This document shows positions 1-9,167 of a stretch of DNA of 30,605 nucleotides, piece after piece. The notes under the pieces were generated by a model, which saw nothing but the letters and a program-made list of their open reading frames with translations, made no database searches and was not told the origin of the DNA. Where the stretch lies: positions 1-30,605 of the IMG/VR virus record IMGVR_UViG_3300028030_000044; one strand, given 5' to 3'. Origin of the DNA: a virus. The position numbers and the translations under genes are program-made. Numbering within the stretch: position 1 is the stretch's first letter; each line of letters opens with the position of its first letter.

Positions 1-728
1 GGGTTAATCCAGATGGGTCGCTTACGCGCAATAATGACCAGATGTATGGCCCGGGCGGCCCCGGGTCATCCAGCTCCAGCGCAGCGTCTTCGGGCACCAA
101 GGGTAAAAAGGCCAAACCGTATGATGACGGGGGCCATGTCACACCGTCGAGGCCCCTCGGCGCGTCTGACCCATGGCTCGGTGCCCCAGGTGGCGGCGGC
201 GGGGATGGTGGCGCACTGCCAAAAGGCAGGTCCGGTGTTTGTGACAAGGTGAGCCCCCGCAACACCGCTCAATGGTGGGCGTGCATGGTCAAAGGTGCCG
301 CTGGAGCGGGCGATCTGTGGAAGCGGTTGGCGCGCAACGGCGGGTCTTCGGTTTCCGGGGGCGCTGGGGCAGGCGCCGGTGCGAGTGCGCATAAAGTGTT
401 TCATGCGGGCGGCGTGGTGGGGCATACGCCTGCGCCGACCCGGTTCGCGGTCCCTGACTTGTCGGCCATGAGGTTCCATTCCGGCGGGATGCCGGGTTTG
501 CGGGCGGATGAAGTTCAGGCTATTCTGCAAAAAGGCGAAGAAGTCCTGCCACGTAATGATCCTCGGAACGCGGCCAACGGCGGCGGCGCGCAAGGAGTCA
601 AGATCGTGAACACTTTCGACGCGCAGAGTTTCCTGTCCGAGGCGTTGTCAAGCGCCGACGGGGAAGAAGCGATTATCAATGCGGTTCGCGCCAACTCGGG
701 CGCGATTCGGGAAGCCCTGGAGGGGTAA
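1..728 (+). CDS. Tail tape measure protein, C-terminal part (partial)
   Basis: The reading frame is open from base 3, so the start lies upstream of the window. The visible 241 residues are a Gly/Ser/Ala-rich linker followed by a compact end. The motif ILQKGEEVLPRNDPRN near residue 185 of the visible part, then IINAVRANSGAIREALEG at the very end, are features I recognise from the C-termini of siphovirus tape measure proteins, where a 'GE.VL.R' segment precedes a short helix. The protein would run inside the tail tube, set tail length and pass out during DNA injection. The stop is two bases from the next start, and the downstream genes are tail-tip genes, which is the normal order after a tape measure. 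Most of the helical body is outside the window, so total length is unknown. Confidence 0.75.
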   Translation, partial: VNPDGSLTRNNDQMYGPGGPGSSSSSAASSGTKGKKAKPYDDGGHVTPSRPLGASDPWLGAPGGGGGDGGALPKGRSGVCDKVSPRNTAQWWACMVKGAAGAGDLWKRLARNGGSSVSGGAGAGAGASAHKVFHAGGVVGHTPAPTRFAVPDLSAMRFHSGGMPGLRADEVQAILQKGEEVLPRNDPRNAANGGGAQGVKIVNTFDAQSFLSEALSSADGEEAIINAVRANSGAIREALEG

Positions 729-730
729 GA

Positions 731-1723
731 ATGGCTTATGTGAATGGGTCCGAGACGGGTATTGATGCTCTTTTCTCCCGGCTGACTACCGAGCTGACCA
801 CGAACGGCGCTTTGGTGGCCGCGTCGCAGGCGTGGGTCCAGCAGTGGAATGTGGGCGACCAATATGTTTTTGAGGGTCCTGGGACGGCTGGCACTGATCA
901 CATTTACATTGGTCTCGAAAAGATCAAAGACACCGGATCGAATATCTACGAGATCAGGGTTTATGGCCTGAAAGGGTATAATTCTGCGGCCACCACGATG
1001 GCGGAGCATGTCGGTGTGTCTCCGGCCTACGTGAAGATGCTCACGTCGGACTCCGCCATGAATTATTGGCTGGTCATGTCAGGCCGCCGCTTCGTGATGG
1101 TGGTTAAGGTCTCCACATATTACGAGGCGCTCTATGGCGGGTTTTTCCTGCCGTTTGTCACACCGGCAGAGTATCCGTATCCGCTCTTTATCGGCGGCGC
1201 GGGCGGACCAGTCCTCGACAGCAGCAACGATCCGACAAAATGGAATGACGCGACGTGGGCGCACCGCCTTTTCACGGATTCGATGTATGACACCAGCGGG
1301 TCCAAGGAGGCATCGCCTTCGGCGCGGTTCTTGCCCTCGACCGGGGTGTGGGATACGGTGAATCACCACGAGGACGGCCCCGAGACGAATATCTTTTTCC
1401 CAACAGTTCATGGGAGAAATTTGGAGCCTTCCACGGCTAGCGGTGATCTGGAATGGTGGGATGACACTACCGGCAAGCCGTGGAGCCACATGGTCGTGGA
1501 AAAGAGCCGGACCTGCCTGGGCGGCGGGTATCCGGCCACGCCGATGTCGCTGGTGAAGCGCGACGCGGTGGCCACCTACGGGGATTTGGATGGGGTTTTC
1601 CGAGTTCCGGCGAATGGCTTGTCGGCCGAGGCTGCGATCACGATTGACGGCGATCCGGCCATTGTGTTTCCGAATGTCTGGCGCCAAGACGCCCGCGACA
1701 TGTGGGCTTTGAAAACGATATAA
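731..1723 (+). CDS. Tail-tip structural protein (uncharacterised phage family)
   Basis: This 330-residue protein follows the tape measure after two bases, with the Shine-Dalgarno GGAGGGG five bases ahead of ATG. The central part is aromatic and Gly-rich (YYEALYGGFFLPF, then PAEYPYPLFIGG, about residues 130-160). I associate this pattern with structural proteins between tape measure and hub genes in Mu-like and lambda-like siphoviruses of Proteobacteria, but no enzymatic motif is visible. No signal peptide or membrane segment is present. Its place between the tape measure and the DUF2163 gene supports a tail-tip or baseplate role. The exact function is not known. The next gene also begins MAY and may be structurally related, but I see no convincing alignment. 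Confidence 0.6.
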   Translation: MAYVNGSETGIDALFSRLTTELTTNGALVAASQAWVQQWNVGDQYVFEGPGTAGTDHIYIGLEKIKDTGSNIYEIRVYGLKGYNSAATTMAEHVGVSPAYVKMLTSDSAMNYWLVMSGRRFVMVVKVSTYYEALYGGFFLPFVTPAEYPYPLFIGGAGGPVLDSSNDPTKWNDATWAHRLFTDSMYDTSGSKEASPSARFLPSTGVWDTVNHHEDGPETNIFFPTVHGRNLEPSTASGDLEWWDDTTGKPWSHMVVEKSRTCLGGGYPATPMSLVKRDAVATYGDLDGVFRVPANGLSAEAAITIDGDPAIVFPNVWRQDARDMWALKTI

Positions 1724-1733
1724 GGAGGGGCCT

Positions 1734-2822
1734 ATGGCCTACACCGCATATGCGCTGACGAATATTGAGGATGTGCCGGCCAAGATCGTGGATTTCATCA
1801 CGAACAACATGGCCAGTTGGTCTGCTGCGACGGGGGCTGCCGGTCCGAATGGCGAGACAACCGCTACCATGACGTATCCGGCGGGCACGAACAGTCCGTC
1901 GCGCACGTTCAAAGTCATGGCGCTTAATGGGACTACCGAAGGGTCGTCGCCAGATTACGCTTTTAACAACTACGCGTGGTTCAGCTTTGACGGGGGGAAC
2001 CCGGTGAGCAATGAATGTCGGGTTCACGCTCCGGTTCACGCCACGGGATCCGGATCTTCGGACGCGACGCCCCGGAATGCCACGCAATTGCACATGTTCG
2101 GGCATTCAGCTGCATCTGGTGACGCCACGTTTATCGCCGGGGCCATTGAGTTCTCGGCGCAACATTTCCGGCACTTCTATCTGGGACGCATCGAACGGCA
2201 TGGAAACTATGGCGACGGCATTGTCATGTCAGGCTCGAACGTCGGGGATTACAAGCCAAGTTACCAGTCCGCGCGGACATGGGAAAACGAACTCATGCGG
2301 CATCTCTTCGGGGGCATCTTTCCAGACGAAACGAACCCCTCGATGTGGGGGCCGGGCCATTGTGGCGGGCTGTTGATTGATCACGTCGATGATGCGACGC
2401 GGTTTCGGGAGTTTTTCATGAAGCGTTCGAGCGGGTATTATGACTCCAAGGATCTGGACAAGATCGGGTCTGGGACCGAAGTTTTCGGCGGGCTGAATGA
2501 CGGGTGCGTCGACGGGCTTTTGAAAGCGGGGTTTGCCCCACTCACGAACGCAAACATCCTGGCGACGTTCGAGATTTTCTCGAACAACGACACGGGGTCG
2601 AACGGGCGTTTTTATCGGCCCATGGGACATCCCATCGGAGTGCGCGGCGTCAACATGACGAATCTCACCCCCGGCCAGGCGGTCGTGGTGGGGACGGATA
2701 CGTGGCGGGTTTTCCCCTCGGCGAAGATGAACCTGTTGACGGATGAAATGGATTACACCACGTCCAATTACTACGCGGACAATGAGAATACTGGTCCCTT
2801 TGGTATCGCCTACAAGGAATAA
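1734..2822 (+). CDS. Tail-tip structural protein (uncharacterised)
   Basis: This 362-residue protein starts ten bases after the previous stop, behind AAGGAGG. It is rich in Gly, Asn, Ser and aromatics, as expected of a beta-rich virion protein. It shows no catalytic motif, signal peptide or transmembrane stretch. A middle segment (HFRHFYLGRIERHGNYGDG, about residues 140-160) occupies a place similar to the YYEALYGG segment of the preceding gene, which hints at a shared fold but is not proof. It lies in the fixed block between the tape measure and hub genes, so a tail-tip component is the best guess. Confidence 0.55.
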   Translation: MAYTAYALTNIEDVPAKIVDFITNNMASWSAATGAAGPNGETTATMTYPAGTNSPSRTFKVMALNGTTEGSSPDYAFNNYAWFSFDGGNPVSNECRVHAPVHATGSGSSDATPRNATQLHMFGHSAASGDATFIAGAIEFSAQHFRHFYLGRIERHGNYGDGIVMSGSNVGDYKPSYQSARTWENELMRHLFGGIFPDETNPSMWGPGHCGGLLIDHVDDATRFREFFMKRSSGYYDSKDLDKIGSGTEVFGGLNDGCVDGLLKAGFAPLTNANILATFEIFSNNDTGSNGRFYRPMGHPIGVRGVNMTNLTPGQAVVVGTDTWRVFPSAKMNLLTDEMDYTTSNYYADNENTGPFGIAYKE

Positions 2823-2825
2823 TGG

Positions 2826-4511
2826 ATGCCCCGGATTTACGAAAATCGAGAGGTCACGCACCGCGCTGGCGCGCCGGGGGTCACGCTGTCCGCGCCAGGG
2901 CCGCAGGTCAAGCTTCTTGATGAAGTTCGGATCGCCGGGTGCGCGGCGACACCATCGGTGCCGATGGTGTCGCCGTCATGGGCGTTCTCCGGCAACGGGT
3001 GCCGGATGCACTCCTATTTCGACATCTTCTACAATACCTATCATATCACGCCGCTGGCTATTGATCTGGGCACACTGACCGGGGAGACGCAGATCCCGCT
3101 GTCGATCTGGTCGGCGTATCTCACGCCACACACCCTGAACAGCATTAGCATTGTGAATGACACGGGCATTTCGGTTGATCTGGCCACGCCGAAGACTTTT
3201 GCGGGACTTGAGAGCGTGGATACGCACATAACCGTGTCACTGGAAGGCCCGCCGGCCATTGACGCCCATGTGCTGTTCTCCTTTGACAACGGCACGCCTT
3301 CGGTGGCCGTCATGGGGCTTCGGGTGGTGCTGCTGGAAGTTCCGCCGAACTGGGTTCAGTCCGTGACGGATCGGTTGGAATACCGGACGGACATCTTCAA
3401 GGCGCGCGACGGACACGAACAGCGGCGGGCGCTTCGGAAGTATCCGCGCCGCACGATGCGGATGCGGATTCTGGCGATAAAATCCCGCCAACACTATTTC
3501 CTGCGCACGCTGGCCAAAAAATTCGACTTGACGCTGGTCATCCCTGATTATGTCCGGCACGTGCTTACGGCCGCGCCGGTGGCGGCGGCGGACACTACGG
3601 TTGTTTTGGATGTGGCGCCGGAATGGGCTTTGCCCGGGGCGCTGGTGGTTCTTATAGCGCCGGACAAGACGATGCAGTCCGGTGTGCTGGACGCCATGGA
3701 TTCCGGCACTAAGACCGCCACGCTGCACTCGCCTATCGGCAAGGATTTCCCGGCCGGGTCCAAGTTCGCCCTCGGGCTTCCCGGCAAGTTGGCGCGGCAG
3801 ACCCCATTGTCGCCTCGGACGGGCACTGTTCTGGAAGCCACGCTGTCTCTGGCCGTCAACCCCGGTGGGATTAAATGGTGGCCGCGCGCATGGGCGTCGG
3901 AGTTTGATGGGCGCAAGGTGCTGGATGTCAACCCGAATTGGCGCGATACACCGGGCATCCGGTTCCAGACCTTCCGGGAAGATCTGGATTTCGGGCAGGG
4001 CCGGATAAAATCCAACACGCCGGTTGCGTATCCAGAGCGGTTGTTCTCCGCGACATGGACCGAGATCGGCATGGCGAAAGCCAAGGCGCTGGAAGACTTC
4101 TTCGTGGTCCATCGGGGCGCGGATAAGTCGTTCTGGCTGCCGTCCTTCGTGCAGGACTTCATGCCCATGGAAGGGCTGACTGCCGGGCAGCATTTGCTCA
4201 GGATCAAGGGGCAGGAGTTTTATTCGGATTATGTGGACAGCCCCGTGCATAAGGCGCTTCGGATCCGGCTTGCCAATGGCACCTACGTCTTGCAAAAGAT
4301 TACCAGCCTCGTGACGGTGAGCGATCCTGCGGGGGATGATACGCACATCGTTGTCAACGATCCATGGGCAAACGATGTTGCCTTGGCGGACATCGTGACC
4401 TGCCAGTGGCTGTATCTGGCCCGGTTCGCGGGGGATGTGTTCGACATGTCATGGCCGGTCAGGGGTGTTGGCCAGGCCAAGCTGTCATTTTATGCTCTGG
4501 AGGCAGATTGA
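2826..4511 (+). CDS. Large tail-tip/hub-associated protein
   Basis: This is a 561-residue protein with start ATG preceded by AAGGA. The N-terminal 170 residues look beta-rich. A segment near residues 185-205 (YRTDIFKARDGHEQRRALR) resembles the 'G.EQR.AL' motif seen in several phage tail hub proteins. The C-terminal 100 residues include FWLPSFVQDF and end in SFYALEAD. There is no protease or hydrolase signature. The stop codon shares its last base with the start of the DUF2163 gene, which indicates translational coupling. Family membership is inferred from context and the EQR segment. I cannot assign it to a named Pfam family from sequence alone. Confidence 0.6.
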   Translation: MPRIYENREVTHRAGAPGVTLSAPGPQVKLLDEVRIAGCAATPSVPMVSPSWAFSGNGCRMHSYFDIFYNTYHITPLAIDLGTLTGETQIPLSIWSAYLTPHTLNSISIVNDTGISVDLATPKTFAGLESVDTHITVSLEGPPAIDAHVLFSFDNGTPSVAVMGLRVVLLEVPPNWVQSVTDRLEYRTDIFKARDGHEQRRALRKYPRRTMRMRILAIKSRQHYFLRTLAKKFDLTLVIPDYVRHVLTAAPVAAADTTVVLDVAPEWALPGALVVLIAPDKTMQSGVLDAMDSGTKTATLHSPIGKDFPAGSKFALGLPGKLARQTPLSPRTGTVLEATLSLAVNPGGIKWWPRAWASEFDGRKVLDVNPNWRDTPGIRFQTFREDLDFGQGRIKSNTPVAYPERLFSATWTEIGMAKAKALEDFFVVHRGADKSFWLPSFVQDFMPMEGLTAGQHLLRIKGQEFYSDYVDSPVHKALRIRLANGTYVLQKITSLVTVSDPAGDDTHIVVNDPWANDVALADIVTCQWLYLARFAGDVFDMSWPVRGVGQAKLSFYALEAD

Positions 4512-5335
4512 TGTCCTACGATGGTGTGGAATCCAGTCGGCAAGACGGCCTGCCGATAACGCTGTTCCGGTTCGAGATCGGTTCGACGGTCTACTGCTAT
4601 ACCACGGCGGAGGATTCAGTGGACCATGGCGGATTGACCTATCTGCCAATCCCGATCAAATATGACCGGATCGTCGCCAATGTAGGGTCAGACCGCCGCA
4701 GGACCAATGTGAGTATGCACTTCAAAGAGGATTTTGCCCGTCTGTTCTTCGGCCCGCATCCGGTGTTCTGGGCGATTACACTCACCATCGGAGAAGGCCA
4801 CCTTGGGGAATCCGAGTTCATCGAAAGGTTCCATGGCTACATGTCGGGTGCGGTGTTCGCCAAGAATGTGTTTACGGCGTCGTTTGACACCAAGCAGGTT
4901 GAGGCTGCCCGCCCAGGGCTGCGGAGAGTCTATCAGCAGACTTGCCCACACGTCCTTTATGGGGACGCTTGTCAGGCGTCGCGGCCGTCTTTCACGGTTA
5001 CGGCTTCGGTGGCGGGCATCTCAGGGGCGGATGTGACGCTCTCGGCGGGCTGGAACATCCCGCATGACAAGGACCGCTACCTCTACGGGGAACTCCTGTG
5101 GTCGATGCAGCACGGGGTGGCCCGAGCCTCCATTCTTGCCGTGGATGGCGCGCAGGACAGATTGACTTTGAGCGTCGTCCCCGAAGGGCTCACGGTAGGG
5201 GCCAGCGTGACGCTTTCATTGGGCTGTGATAAGGTCTACGGGACATGCCGGGACGTATTCAGCAACCTGCCGCACTTCGGCGGCACGATAACCGAGCCGA
5301 TTGCGAACGGAATGCCTTTTGGAGGGCCATCGTAA
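4511..5335 (+). CDS. DUF2163-like tail assembly protein
   Basis: I chose the ATG at 4511, which overlaps the previous TGA by one base, although the frame stays open further upstream. The resulting 274-residue protein opens with a beta-rich region (LFRFEIGSTVYCYTTAED, then GLTYLPIPIKYDRI) and has a Cys-rich second half, with CPHVLYGDAC near residue 150 and LGCDKVYGTCRDVFSNLPHFGG near residue 240. The paired 'Y.TC...F.N...FGG' ending is typical of the DUF2163/BR0599 phage family, found between tail-tip genes and the cell-wall peptidase or hub in siphoviruses and gene transfer agents. It probably helps build the hub at the tail tip. No NlpC/P60 gene follows directly. The only such hydrolase in the window lies at 12583. 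Confidence 0.8.
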   Translation: MSYDGVESSRQDGLPITLFRFEIGSTVYCYTTAEDSVDHGGLTYLPIPIKYDRIVANVGSDRRRTNVSMHFKEDFARLFFGPHPVFWAITLTIGEGHLGESEFIERFHGYMSGAVFAKNVFTASFDTKQVEAARPGLRRVYQQTCPHVLYGDACQASRPSFTVTASVAGISGADVTLSAGWNIPHDKDRYLYGELLWSMQHGVARASILAVDGAQDRLTLSVVPEGLTVGASVTLSLGCDKVYGTCRDVFSNLPHFGGTITEPIANGMPFGGPS

Positions 5336-5556
5336 TGGAATTTGCGCCGACAGGATTTGTATCGAGCGCCGCGCGCGGATGCTCCGGGAAGCCCAAGCCT
5401 GCGTCAAACTTGCCATCATGGGCGGTGACGAAGACCGGATCGGGGAATGAATCTGGAAAGCCGACTCTGGTGGTCTTCGGGACGGTCACTGTCAAGAACC
5501 CGGCCGTGCTGTGGTATGGTAGAGAGACAATGGAGCCCCGGAGGGTTTGCAAATGA
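5335..5556 (+). CDS. Small protein resembling the N-terminus of tail hub proteins
   Basis: This 73-residue protein has its ATG overlapping the previous TAA by one base. Its C-terminal half, KPTLVVFGTVTVKNPAVLWYG, resembles the 'P.P.VFGT..I..PNV.WYGD' opening that I associate with large tail hub proteins. The next gene starts in the -1 frame and lacks that opening. Together the two look like a hub protein divided into two translated pieces. The junction is an ATGA overlap with a strong GGAGGG Shine-Dalgarno inside this gene, so separate, coupled translation is more likely than an error. The alternative is a frameshift in the sequence or in the ribosome's reading. Confidence 0.6.
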   Translation: MEFAPTGFVSSAARGCSGKPKPASNLPSWAVTKTGSGNESGKPTLVVFGTVTVKNPAVLWYGRETMEPRRVCK

Positions 5557-7931
5557 TTTGCGGCGTTGGGAGCTGGCGCGCGCGGTCGAAAGCCTGCGCC
5601 GGGGTCATCAAATATGAATACAAGATGTCGGCGCATTTCGGGGTGTGCTTTGGCCCTGTCACGTTCCGAATGCTGTGGGTAAATCAGCATCTGGTGTGGG
5701 CTGAAACGCTTGAACGTCTGGCGTCCCAGGGGTTCCCGGGGCTCACGGGTGGGTCCAGCTCGGGAACGGGCACGTCTGGCGCCATAACTGCCGACGAAAC
5801 TGTCTATTTTGATCTCCCGGCGCTGTTTGGCGACAACGGCGGCGTGAAGGGGGAGGTCGAGTTCTACGTGGGCACGCTCGGCCAGCAGATGTCAGCGCGA
5901 CTGGCCAGCACGGCGTATGGGGGCACGCCGGCAACGCTTCCCGGCATGGGCGGAATCGCCATGATGTTCTTTTATGATTTTGTCTGGAGGTCTTACGACA
6001 AGCAGGAGAGGCCCAAGGACATGTCCATGGGCGTGCAGGTGACATACGTTCCACAGCAGCTTGATCCCGCCAGCGCAACGATTCCCGGGCAGGGGGTTGT
6101 CCGGTATGTGGTTGACCGCAGCACGGGGAACACGGTGGAAAACTCGACGGTGGTGGACATCGCGGCCCCGCCGAACGCCAACCCGGCGCATGTGCTTTAT
6201 GAATTGCTGCGAGATCCGGATTACGGGCTTGGCGTTCCGGCGCAGTATATCGACACGGCCAGTTTCACGTCCGCCGCCAGCACGCTGGCATCCGAAGAGT
6301 TCGGGATCTCATTCGTGTGGGCGCGGCAAAAGAAAATAGAAGACCTGATCAAGGACATCATCGACCACATCCAGGGTATCATGATCGTCAATCCCGACAC
6401 GGGAAAATGGAAGCTCCGGCTCTTGCGAGACGACTACACGTCCGACGATCCGGCTATCCGGACCATCACGCCTTCGGTGGCCGTCATGCTGAAATATGCC
6501 TGCAAGGCGTGCATGTCCACGCTGAACGCGGTCACGGTTCAGTGGACAGACCCAGCCACTGAGTCGCTGAAAACCGTGCAGGCACAGGACATGGCCGCCA
6601 TTTATTCCCTGGGACAAGTTGTCGCAGACACGCGGACCTACTACATGGTCCGGGATTCATTCCTGGCGTGGAAATTGGCACTTCGGGATCTCCGGCAGGC
6701 CGGATACAATCAGCGGCTGGCGGACATGCAGCTCGACCGGAGTTTTTGGGGACTGGAACCGGGCGATCTGGTGCGCCTGAACTGGCCGGAGTATGAGACG
6801 GGCAATATCATCATGCGCGTCACGTCGATTGACTACGGCGCGCCGGGGAAGATGCCGATCAGCGTCACGCTGGCCGAAGACATTTACAGTCTGTCGATTC
6901 CAACCGCCATCGCGCTGCCGTATGCGGCATGGGATGCCACGCTCACGGATCCGACCCCGCTTGGTCAGACTGTTATCATGACTGCGCCATACGCGCTGGT
7001 GTCGAACGAACAAGACATTCACCCCGAGGCGTGGATGGTCATCATGGCGCGGGATAGTGCCCCGGACTGTTCAGGGTTTTCGGTGGCCGTGGAAGCGACG
7101 GACGGCGCAGGTAACACGGTGTGGACCGAAGAGGCTGCGCTGCCACTCACGGATAAAGGCACCCTCGGGCAAGCGCTTGCTGTGGAGTGGGAGACGACTA
7201 TCGCCGTTGACGACCTCATTTCATCCTTCGCCGGAGCGTATGGTCCGGAAACGGGGAACATGATCATCATTGGCAGCAGTGAAGATGCACATGAAATCGC
7301 GATCATCGAATCCTACGATAGCGTTGCGGACACTGTGACGCTGCTCCGAGGGGCTTTCGACACGCTGCCTTCGGCGTGGAGCATTGGCGAGTCCGTCTGG
7401 ACGTGGAACCAGCATATCCTGCCGGTGGACCCGGTGGCGCACGATGAAGGGGCTGCCTTCAATGTCAAACTGCTCACGCGGACGGGGCTGGGCGTCCTTG
7501 ACGCCGCTTCGGCCCCCACCATACCAGTAACGCCTTCCGCTCGCGCCAATGCGCCGCTACGGCCCGCCAACATGGCTTTGGATGGGACTGCGTGGCCAAA
7601 CACAGCCAGCCATTCTGGCGGGTCGGATGTCACCGTAACGTGGGCCAATCGAAACCGGATCGACGAAGACGGAGTGGCGGTTCGCTGGGACGGGGCAACC
7701 AAGGCTCCGGAAACGGATCAGAAAACCCGGATCGAAGTTCTGGACTCCAGCAATGCGGTTCTGGCCACGCACATCGCGCCGGAAGGGGATACGACTTTTG
7801 ATATTCCGATAGCGGATTTTGGCACGGTTCCCGTGTCCCGGAAGGTGCGGCTTACGGCGGTCCGGGATGAACCCGCCGGGGGCACTTCCGATTCGTGGAA
7901 ATCCGTGATACAAGACATCGACCTCACTTGA
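5553..7931 (+). CDS. Tail tip/hub protein (host specificity, J-like position)
   Basis: This is a 792-residue protein. I chose ATG 5553 because it forms ATGA with the upstream stop and has GGAGGG eight bases upstream; a TTG two codons earlier is less likely. The region about 40-200 (FGPVTFRMLWVNQHLVWAET, LFGDNGGVKGEVEFYVGT, NPAHVLYELLRDPDYGLGVPAQYID) matches the N-terminal hub region of lambda J-like and GTA hub-like proteins. 'NPA...YELL.DP.YGLG' is a widely recurring motif in that group. The C-terminal 200 residues look like beta-sandwich (fibronectin-like) repeats. The protein should close the tail tube and carry or bind the fibre. Its own receptor-binding part seems short, and the separate fibre at 10420 probably gives specificity. 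Confidence 0.8.
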   Translation: MICGVGSWRARSKACAGVIKYEYKMSAHFGVCFGPVTFRMLWVNQHLVWAETLERLASQGFPGLTGGSSSGTGTSGAITADETVYFDLPALFGDNGGVKGEVEFYVGTLGQQMSARLASTAYGGTPATLPGMGGIAMMFFYDFVWRSYDKQERPKDMSMGVQVTYVPQQLDPASATIPGQGVVRYVVDRSTGNTVENSTVVDIAAPPNANPAHVLYELLRDPDYGLGVPAQYIDTASFTSAASTLASEEFGISFVWARQKKIEDLIKDIIDHIQGIMIVNPDTGKWKLRLLRDDYTSDDPAIRTITPSVAVMLKYACKACMSTLNAVTVQWTDPATESLKTVQAQDMAAIYSLGQVVADTRTYYMVRDSFLAWKLALRDLRQAGYNQRLADMQLDRSFWGLEPGDLVRLNWPEYETGNIIMRVTSIDYGAPGKMPISVTLAEDIYSLSIPTAIALPYAAWDATLTDPTPLGQTVIMTAPYALVSNEQDIHPEAWMVIMARDSAPDCSGFSVAVEATDGAGNTVWTEEAALPLTDKGTLGQALAVEWETTIAVDDLISSFAGAYGPETGNMIIIGSSEDAHEIAIIESYDSVADTVTLLRGAFDTLPSAWSIGESVWTWNQHILPVDPVAHDEGAAFNVKLLTRTGLGVLDAASAPTIPVTPSARANAPLRPANMALDGTAWPNTASHSGGSDVTVTWANRNRIDEDGVAVRWDGATKAPETDQKTRIEVLDSSNAVLATHIAPEGDTTFDIPIADFGTVPVSRKVRLTAVRDEPAGGTSDSWKSVIQDIDLT

Positions 7932-7943
7932 TGGAGCCCCCTC

Positions 7944-9167
7944 ATGGACTTTCCGGCACTCTATAAAGGCATTGCGGATCTCCGCCGGCACGCCCGGGCT
8001 GAAGGCTATCCCGCCCCGGCGCGGCTTACCCGAAAGCGCAAAGCGTCGATTCGCGCCATCGTATCGGCGGCTCAGGACGCGGCGGTGACACGTGCCGACG
8101 TCATGGCGGCGTTTCTTGCCACCGATATTTGGGAGACTGCGGGCCGGATTGTCCCTGTCTATGAAACGCTGGCCCGCAATGCCGCTTCGGCCTCCCGGCG
8201 GCTTGAAGCCGCGTGGCGGAAGGGCCGGCTGCGCGGGGTGAAGCACAAATATTGGACCCGGGATGCCAATGGCGACTACTGGATCGGGCGTGGCATGGTG
8301 CAGCTTACGCACCGCTCGAATTTCGCGGGACCGGCCCGTGCGGCGTGCCGGAAGCAATTTGGGATCGACATCCTCGACGACCCCGAGGCGGTTATGCGTC
8401 CAGATGTCGCAGCGTTCATCCTCGTTCAGGGGATGCTGCGCGGATGGTTCACGCGACATCGGCTCACGCGGTATTACGATTCGCGCCGCGCATTGGACTA
8501 CAAATCCGCGCGCAAGACCGTCAACCCGCGAGACCGTCACAGTTTTGAGCCTTTCAAGCGCCTTGCGGAGCGCCTGGAGCGCACGCTGCGCGCCGCCGGT
8601 ATGGATGGGCCAAGACCCGCCATTTCGCAGCGGGCGGGTTCCAGCGAGCGCTTGCGTCGCATTCAGACGCGGCTGAAAGAACTCGGCTACCATGAAGTCG
8701 GCACCGTGGATGGCATCCTCGGGCCGCGCACCATGGCGGCGGTGCTGGCCTTCAAGAACGAACATGGGCTGCCGCTCACTACGGAAATCGGAGATAACCT
8801 GCTGGTGGCGCTTGAAGCCGCCAGCCCGCGCCAATCCGCGCCTGCCCGCGCTAATGCCACGGCGGCAGACCTCGCCCAGATGGGCAGCACGGACATCGCC
8901 CGCGCCAATACGGGGATGCAGACTGGGGCGTTGGTGGCGGGCGGGGCGGGTATTGTTGGCGCGGCCAAAGAAGTGCTTCCGATCATCAAAGATCAGTCGG
9001 GAACGATGGGCGACGCTATCCGGCTGGCCGGGGAGTTCGCCACATTCATCGAGACGCATTCACTGGTGTTCGCAGGCACGGCAGGCGTGGTTATTGCGTG
9101 GGCGGCCTGGCGTGCCCGGCGCAATCGCGTCATCAAGCACCGGACAGGGGAATACCTATCACGATGA
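7944..9167 (+). CDS. Endolysin: GH19-type lysozyme with peptidoglycan-binding domain and C-terminal membrane segment
   Basis: The protein has 407 residues. Residues 50-130 carry the GH19-like catalytic region: ETAGRIVPVYETLA (Glu64 and Glu74) and GRGMVQLTHRSNF (115-127), which fit chitinase-class phage lysozymes. The residue before ETA is Trp63, where I would expect His. Residues 235-290 form a PG_binding_1 domain (RIQTRLKELGY, GTVDGILGPRTMAAVLAF). Residues 373-389 (LVFAGTAGVVIAWAAWR) form a likely transmembrane helix followed by a basic tail, unusual for a soluble endolysin. It would cut the murein glycan strand during lysis. It is followed by spanins in ATGA overlap, forming a lysis cassette. 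Confidence 0.85.
   Translation: MDFPALYKGIADLRRHARAEGYPAPARLTRKRKASIRAIVSAAQDAAVTRADVMAAFLATDIWETAGRIVPVYETLARNAASASRRLEAAWRKGRLRGVKHKYWTRDANGDYWIGRGMVQLTHRSNFAGPARAACRKQFGIDILDDPEAVMRPDVAAFILVQGMLRGWFTRHRLTRYYDSRRALDYKSARKTVNPRDRHSFEPFKRLAERLERTLRAAGMDGPRPAISQRAGSSERLRRIQTRLKELGYHEVGTVDGILGPRTMAAVLAFKNEHGLPLTTEIGDNLLVALEAASPRQSAPARANATAADLAQMGSTDIARANTGMQTGALVAGGAGIVGAAKEVLPIIKDQSGTMGDAIRLAGEFATFIETHSLVFAGTAGVVIAWAAWRARRNRVIKHRTGEYLSR

Noticed and set aside
5530-5556. Programmed -1 frameshift between the small protein and the hub gene
   Set aside because: No standard slippery heptamer is present in the overlap, whereas the ATGA overlap with GGAGGG supports re-initiation. It remains possible, so the finding above keeps it as an alternative.
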